A stretch of DNA of 64,000 nucleotides, from NCBI RefSeq assembly GCF_000020985.1, contig NC_011296.1, positions 851,001 to 915,000 on the forward strand. The letters are read 5' to 3'. Every line of letters starts with the position of its first letter. Position 1 is the first letter of the stretch. Source of the DNA: Thermodesulfovibrio yellowstonii DSM 11347. Its GTDB lineage: Bacteria > Nitrospirota > Thermodesulfovibrionia > Thermodesulfovibrionales > Thermodesulfovibrionaceae. Below the pieces are notes generated by a model that was given only the letters and a program-made list of their open reading frames with translations, was not told the DNA's origin and did not search any database. The translations under genes were made by a program, and so were the position numbers. Below, piece by piece: positions 44,712 to 53,784 of the stretch.

Positions 44712-45692
44712 ATGCTTTCATATTTAATAAAAAGATTCCTTCTTATGATACCGATTCTTTTTGGTATCACTCTTATATGTTTCATTGTGATAAATCTTGC
44801 ACCTGGTTCACCTGCTACATTTCAGGAAGAATTGTCTCCAAAAGCCTCTCCAGAAGCTGTGGAAGCTCTTAAAAAGCTTTATGGACTGGATAAACCAATT
44901 CATGAAAGATATCTCAACTGGCTTAAAATGGTTGTTACATTAGATCTTGGTAAAAGTTTTGTTGATGGAAGAAATGTAAAAGATAAGATAAAAGAGAGAC
45001 TGCCCATTACAGTAACTCTTAATTTATTTTCCCTTTTACTTATTCTTATCATAGCAATTCCTATTGGAGTTTACTCAGCCTTGAAACAAGGAAGTCTTTT
45101 TGACAGGGCATTAACTGTTTTTGTTTTTACAGGGTTTTCTGTTCCCACTTTCTGGCTTGCTTTGCTTGCAATGATTGTTTTTGGTGTAAATCTTGGATGG
45201 CTTCCAATATCTGGAATTCAGAGTATTGGTGCAGAAACAATGCCATTTCATGAAAGATTAGTTGACTGGATAAAACATCTTATCTTGCCTGTTACAATCA
45301 TGTCTTTTGCAGGACTTGCAGGGATGTCAAGATATACTCGTTCAAGTATGCTTGAAGTGTTGCGACAGGATTATATTCGGACAGCGAGGTCTAAAGGGCT
45401 TCCTGAGAGAGTTGTTATTATCAGGTATGCGTTAAGAAACGCTCTTTTACCTGTTGTAACACTTTTAGGACTTGCAATTCCTGGACTTATTGGAGGAAGT
45501 GTTATTTTTGAAAGTATTTTTTCTATTCCTGGGATGGGGCAACTTTTTTATTCGTCTGCTATGGCAAGGGATTATCCAACAATAATGGGGATATTAATAA
45601 TCGGTGCATTATTGACATTAATTGGTAATCTTATTGCAGACATTGCCTATTTTATTGTTGATCCAAGAATCAGGGTAAAACGGGATGTTTAA
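44712..45692 (+). CDS. DppB-type ABC transporter permease
   Basis: A 326-aa inner-membrane permease of the peptide/nickel class: [32 protein letters not shown], then [19 protein letters not shown], the binding-protein-dependent transport core with EAA loop [36 protein letters not shown], and [11 protein letters not shown]. The overlap of 8 nt with the DppC-type gene shows they form a heterodimer. No binding protein or ATPase gene is nearby, so the other parts must be encoded elsewhere. Confidence 0.92.
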   Translation: MLSYLIKRFLLMIPILFGITLICFIVINLAPGSPATFQEELSPKASPEAVEALKKLYGLDKPIHERYLNWLKMVVTLDLGKSFVDGRNVKDKIKERLPITVTLNLFSLLLILIIAIPIGVYSALKQGSLFDRALTVFVFTGFSVPTFWLALLAMIVFGVNLGWLPISGIQSIGAETMPFHERLVDWIKHLILPVTIMSFAGLAGMSRYTRSSMLEVLRQDYIRTARSKGLPERVVIIRYALRNALLPVVTLLGLAIPGLIGGSVIFESIFSIPGMGQLFYSSAMARDYPTIMGILIIGALLTLIGNLIADIAYFIVDPRIRVKRDV

Positions 45693-46524
45693 AATAGTTT
45701 TGAAAAGGATTTTAAAAAATAAACTTGCATTATCTGGATTAACATTTATATTTTTTATTTTTTTTGTTGCTATTTTTTCTTCTTATGTTGCGCCATATGA
45801 CCCATATAAAATTAATGTTTACAAAGTTCTTACTCCGCCTTCAAAGGAACATCCATTTGGAACAGATGAGCTTGGTAGGGATGTTTTTTCAAGGGTTGTT
45901 TATGGAGCAAGGGTTTCACTTGAAGTAGGCTTCCTTGCAATGGGTATTGCTATATTTACAGGGACAATACTCGGTGCAATTGCAGGATACTATGGAGGAT
46001 GGATTGATACAATTATAATGAGACTTGTTGATGTGATGCTTGCATTTCCAACTTTATTTTTAATTTTAGCTGTGGTAGCTGTTCTGGAGCCAAGCATTTA
46101 TATAATTATGGTAGTAATTGGACTTACAGGATGGATGGATGTTGCGAGGCTTGTAAGGGCTGAAGTTCTGTCCTTGAAGGAAAGAGAGTTTGTTCTTGCA
46201 GCACGAGCAATTGGAGCAAGTGCAGGTAGAATTATTTTTAAGCATATTCTCCCTAATGCAATATATCCTGTTATTGTTGCTGCAACTTTTTCAGTAGGAG
46301 GAGCGATATTGATTGAAAGCGGACTTAGTTTTCTTGGACTTGGAATTCAACCACCTGAGCCAAGTTGGGGCGGAATTTTAAGTGTTGGGAAAGATTATAT
46401 AACTGTTGCATGGTGGCTGAGTCTGTTTCCAGGAGTTGCCATATTTTTAACAGTATTATCTTTTAATCTTCTTGGTGAAGCTTTAAGAGACGCTATTGAT
46501 CCAAAACACTGGGCAGAGGATTAA
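45685..46524 (+). CDS. DppC-type ABC transporter permease
   Basis: A 279-aa partner permease: an N-terminal OppC-like helix, [44 protein letters not shown] (hallmark of DppC/OppC), the EAA loop [40 protein letters not shown] and [17 protein letters not shown]. Substrate (peptide, nickel or other) is not determinable. Converges on lpxC with 13 nt between stops. Confidence 0.93.
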   Translation: MFKIVLKRILKNKLALSGLTFIFFIFFVAIFSSYVAPYDPYKINVYKVLTPPSKEHPFGTDELGRDVFSRVVYGARVSLEVGFLAMGIAIFTGTILGAIAGYYGGWIDTIIMRLVDVMLAFPTLFLILAVVAVLEPSIYIIMVVIGLTGWMDVARLVRAEVLSLKEREFVLAARAIGASAGRIIFKHILPNAIYPVIVAATFSVGGAILIESGLSFLGLGIQPPEPSWGGILSVGKDYITVAWWLSLFPGVAIFLTVLSFNLLGEALRDAIDPKHWAED

Positions 46525-46539
46525 ATTCTTTAAAGAATT
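46524..46539. repeat. Perfect 16-nt palindrome between convergent stops
   Basis: AATTCTTTAAAGAATT spans the last base of the permease stop and the stop of lpxC. With no loop and no T tract it is at most a weak bidirectional terminator. Confidence 0.4.
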
Positions 46540-47416
46540 ATACAGCTTGTGCTGAAAGTTGAAAATTAAAATAAGGCTCTTCTGCTAACTCATAGCAACC
46601 AGTTTCAATAAGTTTTCTTAAAAAGTTAATATGTGATGTATGTCCACCTTTTTCAATTATGAAGTGTCCTTGAATAGGATACCCAATTAAAGATAAATCG
46701 CCAATTGCATCAAGAATTTTATGTCTTACAAACTCGTCTTTAAATCTCAGGTTTCCTCCAACAACTCCTTTTTCATCAAGCACAAGAGCATTATCAAGAG
46801 AGCCACCTTTTGCAAAACCATTTTTAAGTAAATAATTAATATCTTTTAAAAATCCGAATGTTCTTGCAGGTGCTATATCATTGAGGAAATTTTGTTCATT
46901 AATTTCTATACTCAGTGACTGTTCCATAATCAATGGATGTTCATAGAAGATTTTATAAGTTATTTTAAAACCTCTATAAGGTTTCGCAAATATTTTTGAA
47001 TGCGACTCTTCATAATATACAGGTTTTGTAATTTTAAATAAAGATACAGTTTTACCTTGTTTTGCAATGCCTGCTTTCAGAATTGCTTTTGTAAAATCAA
47101 TTGCACTTCCATCCATTACAGGAATTTCTGAACTATCAATTTCTATAAAAACATTTGTTATTCCAAAGACATGAAGGGTAGCAAGTAAATGCTCCACAGT
47201 TCTTATTTTTATTCCATCAACTCCCAATGTAGTTGCAAAAGATGTATCAACAACAAATGGAAGCTTTGCTTTAATTGGAAAGTTTCTGTCTTTCCTGTAG
47301 AATACTATCCCTGTATCTCTTTGAGCTGGAATGAGATTGAGATTAATTTTCTTCCCTGTGTGTATTCCTATCCCTGTTAATGAAATTTCTGATTTTATAG
47401 TTTTCTGAAATGGCAT
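46538..47416 (-). CDS. lpxC: UDP-3-O-acyl-N-acetylglucosamine deacetylase
   Basis: 292 aa from the ATG at 47416. The TTG one codon earlier is less likely. The committed step of lipid A synthesis. Zinc and catalytic residues are visible: RTVEHLLATLHVFG (His), FVRHKILDAIGDLSL (His and Asp) and EKGGHTSHINFL (catalytic His). TGIGIHTGKKINL at the N-terminus and IEIDSSEIPVMDGSA are also family marks. Shows that the organism makes LPS. TACAAT ends 6 nt before the ATG with no Shine-Dalgarno. Confidence 0.95.
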   Translation of the reverse strand: MPFQKTIKSEISLTGIGIHTGKKINLNLIPAQRDTGIVFYRKDRNFPIKAKLPFVVDTSFATTLGVDGIKIRTVEHLLATLHVFGITNVFIEIDSSEIPVMDGSAIDFTKAILKAGIAKQGKTVSLFKITKPVYYEESHSKIFAKPYRGFKITYKIFYEHPLIMEQSLSIEINEQNFLNDIAPARTFGFLKDINYLLKNGFAKGGSLDNALVLDEKGVVGGNLRFKDEFVRHKILDAIGDLSLIGYPIQGHFIIEKGGHTSHINFLRKLIETGCYELAEEPYFNFQLSAQAV

Positions 47417-47422
47417 CAAGGA

Positions 47423-47428
47423 ATTGTA
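47423..47428 (-). promoter_or_regulatory. -10 promoter of lpxC (leaderless start)
   Basis: TACAAT on the minus strand, 6 nt before the lpxC ATG at 47416. Confidence 0.45.
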
Positions 47429-47527
47429 AACAAAAAAGATGCCAACATTTATATGTTATATTTTATAGATTTATGATATTTTTGCTGTGGCAAAGATACT
47501 ACATTTATAGAAAAAAGAAAACATTTG

Positions 47528-48883
47528 TTATGCTTGTCCTCCAACAACAATCTCAGGAATTCTTATTGTTGGCATGCCATCAGTGACAGGAACTCCTTGA
47601 GCATTTTTTCCACATGTCCCGATTGAAAATCCTAAGTCGCTTCCTACCATATCAATATTCTTTAAAATTTCTTGTCCTGTGCCAATTAATAATGCTCCCC
47701 TTATAGGTTCTCCAATTAACCCTTTTTCAATTAAATATCCTTCCTGAACTTCAAAAACAAATTCTCCTGTTACGGTATTTACCTGACCCCCGCCCATTTT
47801 TTTAACAAAAAGTCCTTTATCAACTGAACGGACTATTTCCTCAGGAGAATGATTCCCTGGTGCAATAAATGTATTACTCATTCTTGGAATTGGATAATGT
47901 TCATATGATTGTCTTCTACCATTTCCTGTAGAGGCTTTCCCTTCTTTCATTGATGTATATTTATCATAAAGATAGTTAACCAGAACTCCATTTTCAACTA
48001 AAATAGTTCTTTGAGATGGAGTTCCTTCATCATCAAAAATATATGAGCCTCTCATATTAGGAAGAGTAGGATCATCTATAACTGTTATAAATTCCGAGGC
48101 AACCTTATCACCAAGTTTTCCGCTATATACAGAAATTCCCTCTTGAACAAGGTCTGCTTCCAGACCATGCCCGACTGCTTCATGTATCATTGTTCCTCCA
48201 GCCTCTGAAGATATTACAACAGGCATGCGTCCACCTTTAATTCTCTTTGCTTTTAACATCATAATAGCTCGTTTAGTAGCTTTAATTGCAATTTCTTCAG
48301 GTGATATTTCTTCAAAAAGTTCTATTCCTTTTAATCCTCCAACTGCTTCATAACCTGTCTGAATAGTTTCATTTTCTGATGCAATGGCATGTACCAGGAA
48401 TAGTGTATAAATCCTCTCTTCTTCAGCAAAATATCCTTCAGAGTTTGCAACTTTTATTTTTTGTATCATGTCAGAGTAGAAAACTTTTACCTGTGTTATT
48501 TTTTTGTTCTGTATCCATGATGTATCATTTGCTTTTTTAACAAATTTAATTTTTTCTAAAATGTTGACATCCTGCGGATTCCTTTTTATGAAAAATTGAT
48601 TTGGAGAAGAAAATTTTTTTAAATTGATACAACTTCCTGCATGTTTGTAATTTTTCAAGGATGATATTAATTCAGCAATCCCATTTTTTGTAATATCATT
48701 TGTATATGCATAAAATATTTTTTCACCTATAATTAATCTAACTCCCAAACCTTTATCAATAATAGCAGAGCATTTCTGAATTTTATTTTCTTCCATCTGA
48801 AGCTGATTTGTAGTTTTTTCTTCAAAAAATATATCTACATAATCACCCTTCAAGTTATTTAGTATGTCATTAAAAAACTCCAT
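47528..48883 (-). CDS. tldD: TldD/PmbA-family metalloprotease, TldD type
   Basis: 451 aa. The TldD zinc motif HEAVGHGLE (HExxxH) is in GGTMIHEAVGHGLEADLVQ near residue 235, followed by YIFDDEGTPSQRTILVENGVLVNYLYD and the C-terminal GTCGKNAQGVPVTDGMPTIRI. TldD works with TldE/PmbA to cut unfolded or modified peptides; the TldE partner is not in the window. AGGAGA precedes the ATG. Confidence 0.93.
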   Translation of the reverse strand: MEFFNDILNNLKGDYVDIFFEEKTTNQLQMEENKIQKCSAIIDKGLGVRLIIGEKIFYAYTNDITKNGIAELISSLKNYKHAGSCINLKKFSSPNQFFIKRNPQDVNILEKIKFVKKANDTSWIQNKKITQVKVFYSDMIQKIKVANSEGYFAEEERIYTLFLVHAIASENETIQTGYEAVGGLKGIELFEEISPEEIAIKATKRAIMMLKAKRIKGGRMPVVISSEAGGTMIHEAVGHGLEADLVQEGISVYSGKLGDKVASEFITVIDDPTLPNMRGSYIFDDEGTPSQRTILVENGVLVNYLYDKYTSMKEGKASTGNGRRQSYEHYPIPRMSNTFIAPGNHSPEEIVRSVDKGLFVKKMGGGQVNTVTGEFVFEVQEGYLIEKGLIGEPIRGALLIGTGQEILKNIDMVGSDLGFSIGTCGKNAQGVPVTDGMPTIRIPEIVVGGQA

Positions 48884-48918
48884 TTAATCTCCTACATATA
48901 AATTTTATAGAAAAAATT

Positions 48919-50562
48919 TTATTTACTCTCAAGGAGTTCCTCTGCATGAAAAATTGAGCTTTCTGTAATACGTCCACTTAACATTCTGGCAATTTCTTCT
49001 TTTCTTTTTATGCCCGTAAGCACATCTATCTTTACCAATGTTTTATTATCAAGAATAACTTTTTCTACTTTTAAATGGTGCTGAGCTTGAGCAGCTATCT
49101 GAGGAAGATGAGTTACACAAATTACTTGATGATGATTTGAAAGTTCTTTAAGTCTTCTACCAATATTTTCTGCAACTGTTCCACCAATTCCTGCATCAAT
49201 TTCATCAAATATAAGGGTCATTGATTTTAGAGAATTTTTTGCCAGTTTAAGTTCAACGCATTTAAGGGCAAGCATAAGCCTTGAAAGTTCACCTCCAGAG
49301 GCAATTTTAATTAAAGGTTTTGGGGGTTCGCCAGGATTTGAAGAAAAATAAAATTCTACATCATCTTTTCCATTTAGAGATAGTTCTTTTTCACTAATTT
49401 TTATTTCAAATAATGGATGTAAAAAGCCGAGAAATTTAAGCTCATTAATGATTTCTTCTTCAATTTTATTTTTGACAGATTTTCTTTTAGCAGAAAGTTT
49501 ATTTGCTTGTGAAATCATTTCATCTAAAAGTTTTTCTAATTTATTTTCCTTTGTTTTTAAGTCTTCTTCAGAAACTGAGATAATATTTAACTCCTTTTCA
49601 GCTTCTTTCGCATATTCTATGATTTCTTTAATCGTTGAACCATATTTTATTTTGAGTTTGTTGATCAGTGTAAGTCTTTCTTCAATGTTCTCTAATGTTG
49701 CAGGGTCTGGCTCATAAGTTTCTTTAAGTTTTCTTAACATATAGACTGCTTCTTCGCTTTGTGTCAGAGCTGATTCAATCAAACTTTTTACTTCCTCTGC
49801 TTTTGAATCAAATTTTGATAACTCCTTAAGAAGATTTAAAATTTTTGATAGATTAGTATGCACTGAATTTCTATCTTCGTAAAGAAGGCTAAAGCTTGAT
49901 TCTGCGAGTTCTTTAAGTTTTAGAACATTTTTAAGAATCTGTCTTTGTTCTATAAGTTCTTCTTCCTCTCCTTCTTTTAACTTTGCATTTTTTATTTCTG
50001 CAACCTGAAACTGCAAAAGTTCTATTCTTTGCTTTTTTAATGCAATCTCTTTACTTATTTTTTCCAATTCCTGTTTGAGTGATTGAACATCCATGTAAAG
50101 TTGATTAAATCTTTCCACTTCTTGTTTTAACTTAGCAATAGTATCAAAGAATAGTATGTGATTTTCTTTTTTTAAAAGATGAGTATGCTCATGTTGTCCA
50201 TGAATGTTTATCAGTCTGGAAGCAATTTTTACAAATTCATTAACTGTAAAAGCAGAATCATTTATGTATGTTTTTGTTTTGCCCTGAATGCTGAGAATCT
50301 TTTTTAAAATTAAGGCTTCATCTTCAAATACCGATTCTTTTTCATTTGTATCATAAATAATAACTTCAATATTTGCCTCATTTTTACCATGTTTAATAAA
50401 ATCAACTGCAGGAACTTTTTCCTTTAGTAAAATACCAATGGCATCTACAATAATTGACTTTCCTGCTCCTGTTTCACCAGTAATGACATTAAAACCTTTA
50501 CTTAACGGAACTACAAGACTATCAATTATTGCAAAATTTTTGATTCTCAGTTCTTCAATCAT
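48919..50562 (-). CDS. recN: DNA repair protein RecN
   Basis: An SMC-like ATPase of recombinational repair, 547 aa from the ATG at 50562. N-terminal Walker A GETGAGKSIIVDAIG follows IKNFAIIDSLVVPLSKGFNVIT; a long coiled coil spans about 150-365; signature motif SGGELSRLMLALK and Walker B LIFDEIDAGIGG are near 420-465; CVTHLPQIAAQAQ follows. A TATAAT box lies 4 nt upstream of the ATG with no Shine-Dalgarno, so this start may be leaderless with slightly short spacing. Confidence 0.94.
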   Translation of the reverse strand: MIEELRIKNFAIIDSLVVPLSKGFNVITGETGAGKSIIVDAIGILLKEKVPAVDFIKHGKNEANIEVIIYDTNEKESVFEDEALILKKILSIQGKTKTYINDSAFTVNEFVKIASRLINIHGQHEHTHLLKKENHILFFDTIAKLKQEVERFNQLYMDVQSLKQELEKISKEIALKKQRIELLQFQVAEIKNAKLKEGEEEELIEQRQILKNVLKLKELAESSFSLLYEDRNSVHTNLSKILNLLKELSKFDSKAEEVKSLIESALTQSEEAVYMLRKLKETYEPDPATLENIEERLTLINKLKIKYGSTIKEIIEYAKEAEKELNIISVSEEDLKTKENKLEKLLDEMISQANKLSAKRKSVKNKIEEEIINELKFLGFLHPLFEIKISEKELSLNGKDDVEFYFSSNPGEPPKPLIKIASGGELSRLMLALKCVELKLAKNSLKSMTLIFDEIDAGIGGTVAENIGRRLKELSNHHQVICVTHLPQIAAQAQHHLKVEKVILDNKTLVKIDVLTGIKRKEEIARMLSGRITESSIFHAEELLESK

Positions 50563-50594
50563 CAAAATTATAGTTATTCAACTTTGTTTAAAAA

Positions 50595-51470
50595 TTATTT
50601 AATTAAACCAGCGCTACGCAGAACCTCTGCAAGTTTTTCTTTATTTGTCTGAGACATTTCACAGAGAGGAAGTCTAAATTCTTCTTTTATTTTACCCATC
50701 ATTGCGAGAGCTGTTTTAACTGGAATAGGATTTGTCTCAATGAACATAGCTTTATTTAATGGTTCAAGTTTGTAATGAAGCTTTCTTGCATGTTCAATGT
50801 CTCCTTTTTCCCATGCATTAAAGAGTTCTGCCATGTCCTTAGGGCAGATATTTGCTGTAACAGAAATAGCACCTTTGCCACCAAGTGCAAGAAGTGTGAG
50901 ATTTGTAAAATCATCTCCGCTAAGAACTGTAATTTTATCACCACATAGTCTTATAAGTTCACTTACCTGTTTCATATCTCCTGTAGCTTCTTTTATTCCG
51001 ACAATTCTTGGATGTTCAGCAAGTCGTGCTACTGTTTGAGGCAGTATATTGACTGAAGTTCTTCCAGGAACATTGTAAAGAATAAGTGGAATTCCTGTTT
51101 TATCAGCGATTTCTTTGTAATGACGATAGAGCCCTTCCTGAGTTGGCTTATTATAGTAAGGTGTTACAAGTAAAGCAGCATCTGCACCAAGTTTTTCTGC
51201 TTTTTTTGTAATCATTATTGCTTCATCAGTTGAGTTTGAACCTGTGCCTGCAATAACAGGAATTCGTTTGTTAACAACTTTTACAGTAATTTCAATAACC
51301 TTATAATGTTCTTCATAGTCAAGAGTAGAAGCCTCACCTGTTGTACCACAAGGAACAATTCCATGAGTTCCTTCTTTAATATGCCATTCTATGAGTTTTT
51401 CAAAGGCTTTCTCATCAATTTTTCCTTTTTTAAAGGGAGTCACAATTGCTACCATTGAACCTTTAAACAT
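50595..51470 (-). CDS. dapA: 4-hydroxy-tetrahydrodipicolinate synthase
   Basis: 291 aa, first committed step of lysine/diaminopimelate synthesis (pyruvate plus aspartate semialdehyde). The Schiff-base lysine is in GIKEATGD, the catalytic Tyr in LILYNVPGRTSVN, and the substrate signature is VPCGTTGEASTL. AAGGAGGAG precedes the ATG. No other dap gene is nearby; recN follows after 29 nt. Confidence 0.96.
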   Translation of the reverse strand: MFKGSMVAIVTPFKKGKIDEKAFEKLIEWHIKEGTHGIVPCGTTGEASTLDYEEHYKVIEITVKVVNKRIPVIAGTGSNSTDEAIMITKKAEKLGADAALLVTPYYNKPTQEGLYRHYKEIADKTGIPLILYNVPGRTSVNILPQTVARLAEHPRIVGIKEATGDMKQVSELIRLCGDKITVLSGDDFTNLTLLALGGKGAISVTANICPKDMAELFNAWEKGDIEHARKLHYKLEPLNKAMFIETNPIPVKTALAMMGKIKEEFRLPLCEMSQTNKEKLAEVLRSAGLIK

Positions 51471-51542
51471 TTTGCTCCTCCTTGAAAGTTTTTATGAAAT
51501 TATAACATAAGTTTTTAAATATTCATAAAATATGTGAAGAAA

Positions 51543-51551
51543 TGATATAAT
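51543..51551 (+). promoter_or_regulatory. Extended -10 promoter of the nitroreductase gene (leaderless start)
   Basis: TGATATAAT with perfect -10 hexamer ends 5 nt before the ATG at 51557; only T lies between. Confidence 0.65.
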
Positions 51552-51556
51552 TTTTT

Positions 51557-52066
51557 ATGCAAGATATTTTTGAAATAATAAAAACTCGTAGAAGCATCAG
51601 AAAATATAAAAAAGAAATTCCTCCAGAGGATTTAATTAAAAAATGCATTGAAGCAGCACTTTATGCTCCTTCAGCAAAAAATTCACAACCGTGGTATTTT
51701 ATGCTTATTAAAGATAGAGAAAAAATTAAAGAACTTGCAAAAGCTCAACCATTTACAAAGTTTCTTGAAGCTGCTCCTTATGTAGTTGTAGCGATTGCAG
51801 ACGATAAAAAGAGTAATCATTGGCTTGAGGATATGGGATGTGCATTAATGGCATTTTTACTTGAAGCTCATTCATTAGGATTAGGAGCCTGTTGGGGTGC
51901 GATTTATAATCCAGAAAATAGAGATAGAGAAAACTATGTGAGAAGTCTAATTGATATTCCAGAGAATCTTAGAGTTGTTGCCTGCATTGGCATAGGTTAT
52001 CCTGATGAAACTCCTTATCCAAAGAAAATTAAAAGCATTGATGAAGCAATAATAAAAGTAATTTAA
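51557..52066 (+). CDS. Nitroreductase-family flavoprotein
   Basis: A 169-aa protein with TRRSIRKYKKEIPPEDLI, APSAKNSQPWYF, the central helix MGCALMAFLLEAHSLGLGACW and the C-terminal CIGIGYPDETPYP. It belongs to the small FMN-binding nitroreductase class common in anaerobes; the natural substrate is unknown. Divergent from dapA. There is no Shine-Dalgarno. Confidence 0.88.
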   Translation: MQDIFEIIKTRRSIRKYKKEIPPEDLIKKCIEAALYAPSAKNSQPWYFMLIKDREKIKELAKAQPFTKFLEAAPYVVVAIADDKKSNHWLEDMGCALMAFLLEAHSLGLGACWGAIYNPENRDRENYVRSLIDIPENLRVVACIGIGYPDETPYPKKIKSIDEAIIKVI

Positions 52067-52125
52067 AAAGAAGCTAAATAATTTTCCCTGTCTGAAAAAG
52101 TTCTGTTTATTAAAAAATATTTCTT

Positions 52126-52464
52126 TTATGTGCTGGAAAAGTGATGTCCCTTTTCTGAATGACCACCTGAAATAATGTATATAACTTCTGAGTCGCCAAT
52201 ATTTTCAATAAAGCAGGATTCTTCTTCTACAATATGAAATGAATCTCCTGCTTCAAGAATTTTATCATTAAATTTTACTCTACCACTTAGTATCAGAACT
52301 ATTTCTTCATGTCCTTTCCCTGGTTTAATAAGTCTTGGTTTGTCTTCAGATTTTAAGACTCCATAGATCATATAACATGCATGCGAACCTGTATTTTCTA
52401 CTCCAATAATATACTCTCCAGATGTCAAATTCCTTATGGAATTTTTGGTGTTTAAGATTTTCAT
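52126..52464 (-). CDS. Small cupin-domain protein
   Basis: 112 aa, single cupin fold: motif 1 PGKGHEEIVLILSGRVKF has the His and Glu metal ligands but spacing shorter than standard, and motif 2 is ESCFIENIGDSEVIYIISG. The C-terminus is His-rich (GGHSEKGHHF), possibly metal-binding. Function unknown. TAAAAT ends 7 nt before the ATG and no Shine-Dalgarno is present. Confidence 0.78.
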   Translation of the reverse strand: MKILNTKNSIRNLTSGEYIIGVENTGSHACYMIYGVLKSEDKPRLIKPGKGHEEIVLILSGRVKFNDKILEAGDSFHIVEEESCFIENIGDSEVIYIISGGHSEKGHHFSST

Positions 52465-52471
52465 GTTGTAA

Positions 52472-52477
52472 ATTTTA
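52472..52477 (-). promoter_or_regulatory. -10 promoter of the cupin gene (leaderless start)
   Basis: TAAAAT on the minus strand, 7 nt before the ATG at 52464. Confidence 0.4.
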
Positions 52478-52583
52478 AGCTTTTTTGAAATCTATTTTCA
52501 AGCATAATATTTTTAAAAATATTATATTTTTCTCGTAGCGAATTACATGAAGTTTTTTCAGTATTTTAAAAAGCCTGACTTAT

Positions 52584-52602
52584 GGTAATATATTTTATTA
52601 CC
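52584..52602 (+). promoter_or_regulatory. Palindrome at the promoter of the aminotransferase gene
   Basis: GGTAAT (52584-52589) and ATTACC (52597-52602) are perfect arms with a 7-nt centre. TGGTAATAT (52583-52591) resembles an extended -10, so the dyad covers the promoter and could be an operator. AAAAGGAGG and the ATG at 52630 follow. Confidence 0.45.
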
Positions 52603-52629
52603 AAACTATTTACATAAAAGGAGGCGAAA

Positions 52630-53784
52630 ATGATTTTGAAAAGATATTTACTTGCACCCGGACCCACACCAGTTCCACCAGAAGTTCTTCTCAGTATGGC
52701 AATGCCAGTTATTCACCATCGTAGCCCTGATTTTTTACCTATTCTTGATTCAGCTAAAAGAGGGCTACAGTGGATTTATCAAACAAAAAATGATGTTTTA
52801 ATTCTCTGTTCCACCGGTACAGGTGCAATGGTTGCTGCTGTAAATAACTTTTTTTCTCCTGGCGAAAAGGTTCTTGTAATAAATGGTGGTAAATTTGGCG
52901 AAAGATGGGTTAAGATTGCTCAGGCTTATGGATTAGAAGTTATAGAAATACCTGTAGAATGGGGATACTCTGTTGATGTTAATAGGGTTGAAGAGGAATT
53001 AAAAAAACATTCTGATATTAAGGGTGTTTTGATTCAGGCAAGCGAAACTTCCACAGGAGTTTATCATGATATTGAATCTGTTGGAAAAATAGTCAAAAAT
53101 TATGAGGACACACTCTTTATAGTAGACTCTATATCTGCTCTCGTTGCCCATGATATAAAAACTGATGAGTGGGCAATTGATGTAATGGTAAGTGGTTCAC
53201 AGAAAGGATTTATGTTACCTCCGGGGCTTGCTTTTATAAGTGTAAGTGACAAGGCATGGAAAAGAAATGAGAAATCAAAAACTCCAAGATTTTATTTCAA
53301 TCTAAAAAAAGAAAGAGAAAATCTTGCTAAAAATCAAACAAACTTTACATCAGCTGTATCTCTAATTATTGGTCTTAATGAAGCATTAAAACTTATGCAG
53401 AAAGAAGGACTTGAAAACATATTCCGTAGACATTCTATTTTGGCTCATGCAACAAGAGAAGCTGTAAAAGAAATTGGATTAAAACTATTTCCAAAAGGAG
53501 TTCCAAGCAATGCTGTTACTGCTATAGAAGCACCACAAGGAATTGATGGACAGGTTATATATAAAACTTTAAGGGAAAAACATGGTATTACAGCAGCTGG
53601 AGGACAGGATAAACTTAAAGGTAAAGTTTTTCGTTTTGCTCATCTTGGATATGCTGATAAATTTGATGTAATTGTGGGTATTTCAGCTCTTGAAATGACA
53701 TTAAACGAACTCGGATATCCTGTTACTTTTGGTAAAGGAGTTGCAAAGGCAGAAGAAATTTTCTCTAAGGAGGATAAAAAGTGA
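52630..53784 (+). CDS. Class V aminotransferase (serine-pyruvate/alanine-glyoxylate type)
   Basis: A 384-aa PLP enzyme: LAPGPTPVPPEVLLSMA and IHHRSPDF at the N-terminus, STGTGAMVAAVNN, the PLP Asp in VDSISALVAHDIKTDE, and the Schiff-base Lys in VSGSQKGFMLPPG. The tail GKVFRFAHLGYADKFDVI is typical. It overlaps serA by 4 nt. In many thermophiles and anaerobes lacking SerC this family transaminates 3-phosphohydroxypyruvate, so it probably provides phosphoserine for the serine pathway; this assignment rests on the pairing with serA. Confidence 0.9.
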   Translation: MILKRYLLAPGPTPVPPEVLLSMAMPVIHHRSPDFLPILDSAKRGLQWIYQTKNDVLILCSTGTGAMVAAVNNFFSPGEKVLVINGGKFGERWVKIAQAYGLEVIEIPVEWGYSVDVNRVEEELKKHSDIKGVLIQASETSTGVYHDIESVGKIVKNYEDTLFIVDSISALVAHDIKTDEWAIDVMVSGSQKGFMLPPGLAFISVSDKAWKRNEKSKTPRFYFNLKKERENLAKNQTNFTSAVSLIIGLNEALKLMQKEGLENIFRRHSILAHATREAVKEIGLKLFPKGVPSNAVTAIEAPQGIDGQVIYKTLREKHGITAAGGQDKLKGKVFRFAHLGYADKFDVIVGISALEMTLNELGYPVTFGKGVAKAEEIFSKEDKK

